Source of the DNA: Bacteroidales bacterium UBA4243
GTDB taxonomy: Bacteria; Bacteroidota; Bacteroidia; Bacteroidales; F082
Length of the DNA: 25,265 nt
Reading direction: 5' to 3'
Assembly (NCBI GenBank): GCA_002396205.1
Contig: DGXB01000116.1
Coordinates: 1-25,265, forward strand
The position numbers were made by a program, and so were the translations under genes. Below are positions 22,534-25,265 of this stretch, in pieces. The notes beneath the pieces are model-generated. The model did not search any database and was not told where the DNA came from. It saw nothing but the letters and a program-made list of their open reading frames with translations. The first letter of the stretch is position 1, and each line of letters begins with the position of its first letter.

Positions 22534-23496
22534 GTGGAATCTTTAATACCTGTATTATTATTGGTCCTCGGCTTTGTCGCCCTCATTTTGGGCGCCAACT
22601 GGCTCGTCAACGGGGCCACCAGCATCGGCATCAGGGCGAAATTAAGCCCCCTCATCATCGGCCTTACCATCGTGGCCTTCGGCACCTCGCTGCCCGAAAT
22701 GATCGTCAACATCTTTTCGTGCGCCAAAGGCAGTCCGGGCCTCGCCATTGGCAACATCATCGGGAGCAACACGATGAACATTTTGCTCATCTTGGGCGTG
22801 AGTGCCATCATCTGGCCCATTGACGTGAGCCGCATCTCCATCCGCCGCGACATCCCCGTAGGTTTCTTCGCCACGCTCGTCATCGCACTGATGGCCAACG
22901 ACTTTTTCATGAGCAAAGACCCTATCGTTGATGTCAATTGGATGGAAGGCATCGTCTTACTGCTTTTAGGCTTTGCCTATCTCGCTCTCACGGTGCTGAA
23001 AAAAACGCCCGAAGACGCAACCGAAGAAGCCCAGGAGGCCATGCCTTGGGGCAAGACCATACTTTCGTTATTGGTAGGCATTGTTGGCCTCTACCTTGGT
23101 GGCGAGCTTGTGTCGCGCAACGCCCAAATCCTGGCTCGTAACTGGGGCATGAGCGAAAGCACCATCGGCCTCACGGTGGTTGCCACGGCCACTTCATTGC
23201 CCGAATTGATTACTTCCATTGTGGCTGCCACCAAGAAGAATTCCGGTATTGCCATCGGCAACGTTTTGGGCTCCAATATAATGAATATCTTCATCGTTTT
23301 GGGTGTCAGTGCGCTCATCACGCCGTTGCCCTTCGATCCGTTGATGAACAAGCAGCTGATGATTCTCTTTGCGGCCAACATTTTGATGCTCTTGTTCGTG
23401 TTTACTGGCAAAGGACGGAAAATCTCCCGTTGGGAAGGAACCTTGCTCACCTTGGGCTATGTGGGGTTCATGTGGTTTTCGTTGGCGATGCAATAA
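22534..23496 (+). CDS. Calcium/sodium antiporter of the CaCA superfamily (YrbG-like)
   Basis: This 320-residue membrane protein has two homologous five-span halves carrying the alpha-repeats: FGTSLPE (49-55) with GNIIGSN (73-79), and TATSLPE (218-224) with GNVLGSN (242-248). These acidic motifs bind the cation, so exchange of Ca2+ for Na+ or H+ is likely. The start codon is GTG at 22534. The in-frame stop of the upstream gene lies just before it, and a later start would remove the first span, so GTG is the best choice. A charged loop at about 158-170 links the halves. It ends near an imperfect terminator. Confidence 0.93.
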   Translation: MESLIPVLLLVLGFVALILGANWLVNGATSIGIRAKLSPLIIGLTIVAFGTSLPEMIVNIFSCAKGSPGLAIGNIIGSNTMNILLILGVSAIIWPIDVSRISIRRDIPVGFFATLVIALMANDFFMSKDPIVDVNWMEGIVLLLLGFAYLALTVLKKTPEDATEEAQEAMPWGKTILSLLVGIVGLYLGGELVSRNAQILARNWGMSESTIGLTVVATATSLPELITSIVAATKKNSGIAIGNVLGSNIMNIFIVLGVSALITPLPFDPLMNKQLMILFAANILMLLFVFTGKGRKISRWEGTLLTLGYVGFMWFSLAMQ

Positions 23497-23524
23497 ACAC
23501 TCGCGCAAAGCGATATTGTATTAC

Positions 23525-23671
23525 CACGCAGAAACCGCAGAACTATGGGAAGCGCGAAGCGGCGCAAATCGACCGATAGGATTCTCATAATTCCCATAAT
23601 TCAGCGTGAAACAAAAAAAGACCTGCCCCAAAGGACGAGTCTTTTTCATAAGATTCTGCGATTTCTGCGTG
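23525..23671. repeat. Long-range inverted repeat in the convergent gap
   Basis: CACGCAGAAACCGCAGAA (23525-23542) and TTCTGCGATTTCTGCGTG (23654-23671) are inverted copies matching at 17 of 18 positions and enclosing 111 bp. The inside holds a terminator and a short ATAATTC direct repeat. No protein is encoded. Confidence 0.75.
23615..23646. terminator. Imperfect bidirectional terminator between the exchanger and the lipoprotein gene
   Basis: AAAAAGACCTGCCC and GGACGAGTCTTTTT pair with two mismatches and one G-T wobble around a CAAA loop. T-runs are present on both strands. It lies between convergent genes. Confidence 0.6.
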
Positions 23672-23684
23672 AGAAAATCCGCCA

Positions 23685-24191
23685 TCAGTCAGCCAGCTGG
23701 AAAGCGGTCTTCACGGCCTCGTAGTTGGTGTAGTCCACATCGCTGCGGTGGCTGTAGACCGACGCTTCGATGGCCACGATCTTGAAGTCGTAGCTGTCTT
23801 TGTCACCAGGGCCATCAGGAGCATGGTAGAAATCGCTTTCGGTCCAGAACAGGCGCACGCCGCCATCGTTCAAAGTGGCCACTTCGATGGAAGACGCGAA
23901 ATTGCTATAACCATCTTCAACTTCAGCTTCATAGAAATAGGTGAGCGGCACTTGGCTCCAGGCTCCGTCGATTTTCATGTAAACGAGCACGGCACCGTGG
24001 TTGTACACATTGTTGTTGATGGCCGGATAGTCGATTTCAACCATCCATTGGCAGTCGTTCACCCATCGCCAATCACTTTGGCGAACCGTAACAGTGGAAG
24101 AAGCCACATTGGCGTTGCCATCGCGACCGCGGCAAGAAGCCATTGACAAGACCGCCAAAATCGTCATGCAGATAATACTTAACTTTTTCAT
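23685..24191 (-). CDS. Predicted lipoprotein of unknown function
   Basis: I do not recognise this 168-residue protein. It has a lipoprotein signal peptide (MKKLSIICMTILAVLSMASC) with lipobox SMASC, so C20 should be acylated. The mature part is rich in aromatic residues and looks mostly beta-structured: WRWVNDCQWMVEIDYP, NHGAVLVYMKIDGAWSQVP and the acidic SDFYHAPDGPGDKD loop. The last residues (TNYEAVKTAFQLAD) could form a helix. It has its own promoter element and terminator, so it is probably a single-gene unit anchored in the outer membrane or periplasm. No function is proposed. Confidence 0.75.
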   Translation of the reverse strand: MKKLSIICMTILAVLSMASCRGRDGNANVASSTVTVRQSDWRWVNDCQWMVEIDYPAINNNVYNHGAVLVYMKIDGAWSQVPLTYFYEAEVEDGYSNFASSIEVATLNDGGVRLFWTESDFYHAPDGPGDKDSYDFKIVAIEASVYSHRSDVDYTNYEAVKTAFQLAD

Positions 24192-24239
24192 TTTGATAGA
24201 TTTTAATTATTAGACTTCAAATTACCTTCATTTACGCTG

Positions 24240-24247
24240 CAAAACTA
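24240..24247 (-). promoter_or_regulatory. -7 box of the lipoprotein gene promoter
   Basis: On the minus strand this reads TAGTTTTG, matching TAnnTTTG. The position 19 nt upstream falls in the gcvT terminator (GCTG), so the -33 box is poor. The leader is about 48 nt. Confidence 0.5.
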
Positions 24248-24260
24248 CAAAAATCCTGCC

Positions 24261-24297
24261 AAAAAACAGCCGCCCCCGAAAAAAACGAAGGCGGCTG
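24261..24297 (-). terminator. Intrinsic terminator of gcvT
   Basis: CAGCCGCC (24267-24274) and GGCGGCTG (24290-24297) form a perfect 8-bp stem with a 15-nt loop. Six T follow on the minus strand (24261-24266). It ends gcvT transcription about 20 bp after the stop. Confidence 0.85.
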
Positions 24298-24319
24298 GTG
24301 TTTTGCGATAAAAACGGCC

Positions 24320-25265
24320 TTACGGCAGGAACGGCATCTTGACCACGACAGCCTTGATGAGCTTGTTGCGGATCTTGATGAAGATTTCGGTGTCCTTCTT
24401 GCTGTAGGCTTTCTTCACTAAGGCGGTGCCGATGTTCTTGCCTGTGGAGGGCGACGGGCTGCCCGAGCGCACCATGCCGATGCAGTTGCCTTCGGCGTCG
24501 CACACCTCGTAGCCGTTGCGCGGAATGCCACGGTCGATCATCTCGAAGCCGACGATCTTCTGGCTCACGCCGTTGGCTTTCTGGGCGGCGAAGATTTCGC
24601 GGTTGAGGAAGTCGTTGCCGTCGACGAACTTGGTGATCCAGCCCAAGCCAGCCTCGATGGGGCTGATGGTGTCGTCGATTTCGTGACCGTAGAGGCAGAA
24701 GCCCTTTTCGAGGCGCAGGGTGTCGCGGCAGCCCAAACCGGCAGGCATGATGCCGAACTCCTTGCCGGCCTCAAACACGGCGTCCCAAACCTCCTTGGCG
24801 TGGGCCACGGGGATGTAGATCTCGCAGCCGCCCGAGCCGGTGTAGCCCGTGGTGGAGAAAATGATGTTGTCGACACCGGCGAAGTTGATGATCTGGAAGG
24901 TGTAGTACTCCATGTCGACCACGTTGGCCTTGGTGAGCTTCTGCATGGCTTTCAGGGCGTTGGGGCCTTGCACGGCTAATTGTGCCCATTCTTCGCTTTC
25001 GTTCTTGAAGTCTTCGCCGAGGGTCATGCCAAACTTCTCGGCAATCTGGCTCATCCATGCCCAGTCCTTGTCGATGTTGGCGGCGTTGGGCACCATGAAA
25101 TAATGGTCGTCGGCGATGCGGTAGACGAGCATGTCGTCGACGATGCCACCCTTGCCGTTGGGCAGGCAGGTGTATTGCACCTTGCCGTCGCTCAGGGCGG
25201 CCACGTCGTTCACCGTGCAGTATTGCATGAACTGCTTGGCCATGGGGCCTTTGGCGCGGAACTCG
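24320..25265 (-). CDS. gcvT: Aminomethyltransferase, T-protein of the glycine cleavage system (5' end missing)
   Basis: GcvT takes the aminomethyl group from the lipoylated H-protein and transfers it to tetrahydrofolate, releasing ammonia. The reading frame runs off the window edge: residues EFRAKGP precede the ATG at 25243, so that ATG is internal and roughly the first 50 residues are missing. Family landmarks include GGIVDDMLVYRI (about 32-43 from that ATG), YTGSGGCEIYIP, AGLGCRDTLRLEKGFCLYGHE, GLGWITKFVDGNDFLNRE and the C-terminal GMVRSGSPSPSTGKNIG. It links functionally to folD in this window because both feed one-carbon units on folate, but they are separate transcripts. Confidence 0.95.
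   Translation of the reverse strand, partial: EFRAKGPMAKQFMQYCTVNDVAALSDGKVQYTCLPNGKGGIVDDMLVYRIADDHYFMVPNAANIDKDWAWMSQIAEKFGMTLGEDFKNESEEWAQLAVQGPNALKAMQKLTKANVVDMEYYTFQIINFAGVDNIIFSTTGYTGSGGCEIYIPVAHAKEVWDAVFEAGKEFGIMPAGLGCRDTLRLEKGFCLYGHEIDDTISPIEAGLGWITKFVDGNDFLNREIFAAQKANGVSQKIVGFEMIDRGIPRNGYEVCDAEGNCIGMVRSGSPSPSTGKNIGTALVKKAYSKKDTEIFIKIRNKLIKAVVVKMPFLP

Noticed and set aside
23525..23671. Insertion sequence
   Set aside because: The inverted arms enclose only 111 bp with no transposase gene.

Overview
The window looks like chromosomal DNA from a Bacteroidales bacterium (phylum Bacteroidota). Three things point there. Promoters fit the Bacteroidota pattern: a -7 box TAnnTTTG with TTTG or TTG about 19-20 nt upstream (for example 11488-11517 and, on the minus strand, 19265-19296). 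Most starts lack a clear Shine-Dalgarno sequence. The gene content includes OmpA/PD40 envelope proteins, an OprO/P-like porin and Bacteroidota-type lipoproteins. The assignment rests on sequence pattern only.

Layout. 1-2499 (+): the end of an HlyD-type adaptor followed by two ABC-2 permeases, part of an exporter operon. 2521-4850 (+): a SAM-dependent methyltransferase and the branched-chain aminotransferase IlvE, ending at a bidirectional terminator. 4925-7216 (-): an outer-membrane porin and a multi-span 'Gate'-type inner-membrane protein in one transcription unit. 7355-8764 (+): an AT-rich module of an ECF-like sigma factor, an overlapping four-span membrane protein and a second four-span membrane protein; this is the least familiar part of the window. 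8853-9272 (-): an Hsp20 chaperone. 9273-9629: a repeat-rich intergenic region. 9630-12489 (+): an MFS transporter, a GNAT acetyltransferase and a secreted EEP-family nuclease/phosphatase. 12459-15136 (-): two EamA/DMT permeases flanking a SpoU rRNA/tRNA methyltransferase. 15208-15960 (+): a rhomboid protease. 15957-19245 (-): a tightly packed envelope cluster of a secreted beta-propeller protein, a TPR/PD40/OmpA protein and an SGNH lipoprotein. 19360-21663 (-): folD and ffh. 21850-23496 (+): a YggS/PLPBP protein and a CaCA-family exchanger. 23685-24191 (-): an unrecognised lipoprotein. 24320-25265 (-): gcvT, cut by the window edge.

Most genes are housekeeping or transport functions. I see no phage, CRISPR array, insertion sequence, rRNA or tRNA gene. 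The main unexplained signals are the sigma/membrane-protein module, the porin plus Gate-protein pair, and a recurring theme of short repeats placed at gene ends or inside genes: a GC-rich insert in a permease loop, a hairpin forming the end of the GNAT gene, an 8-bp tandem repeat running through a stop codon, 42-bp-spaced direct repeats upstream of the MFS gene, and an inverted repeat in a convergent gap. Two terminators also run directly into the promoter of the next gene. I did not find convincing evidence of a wholly new, complete biological system.
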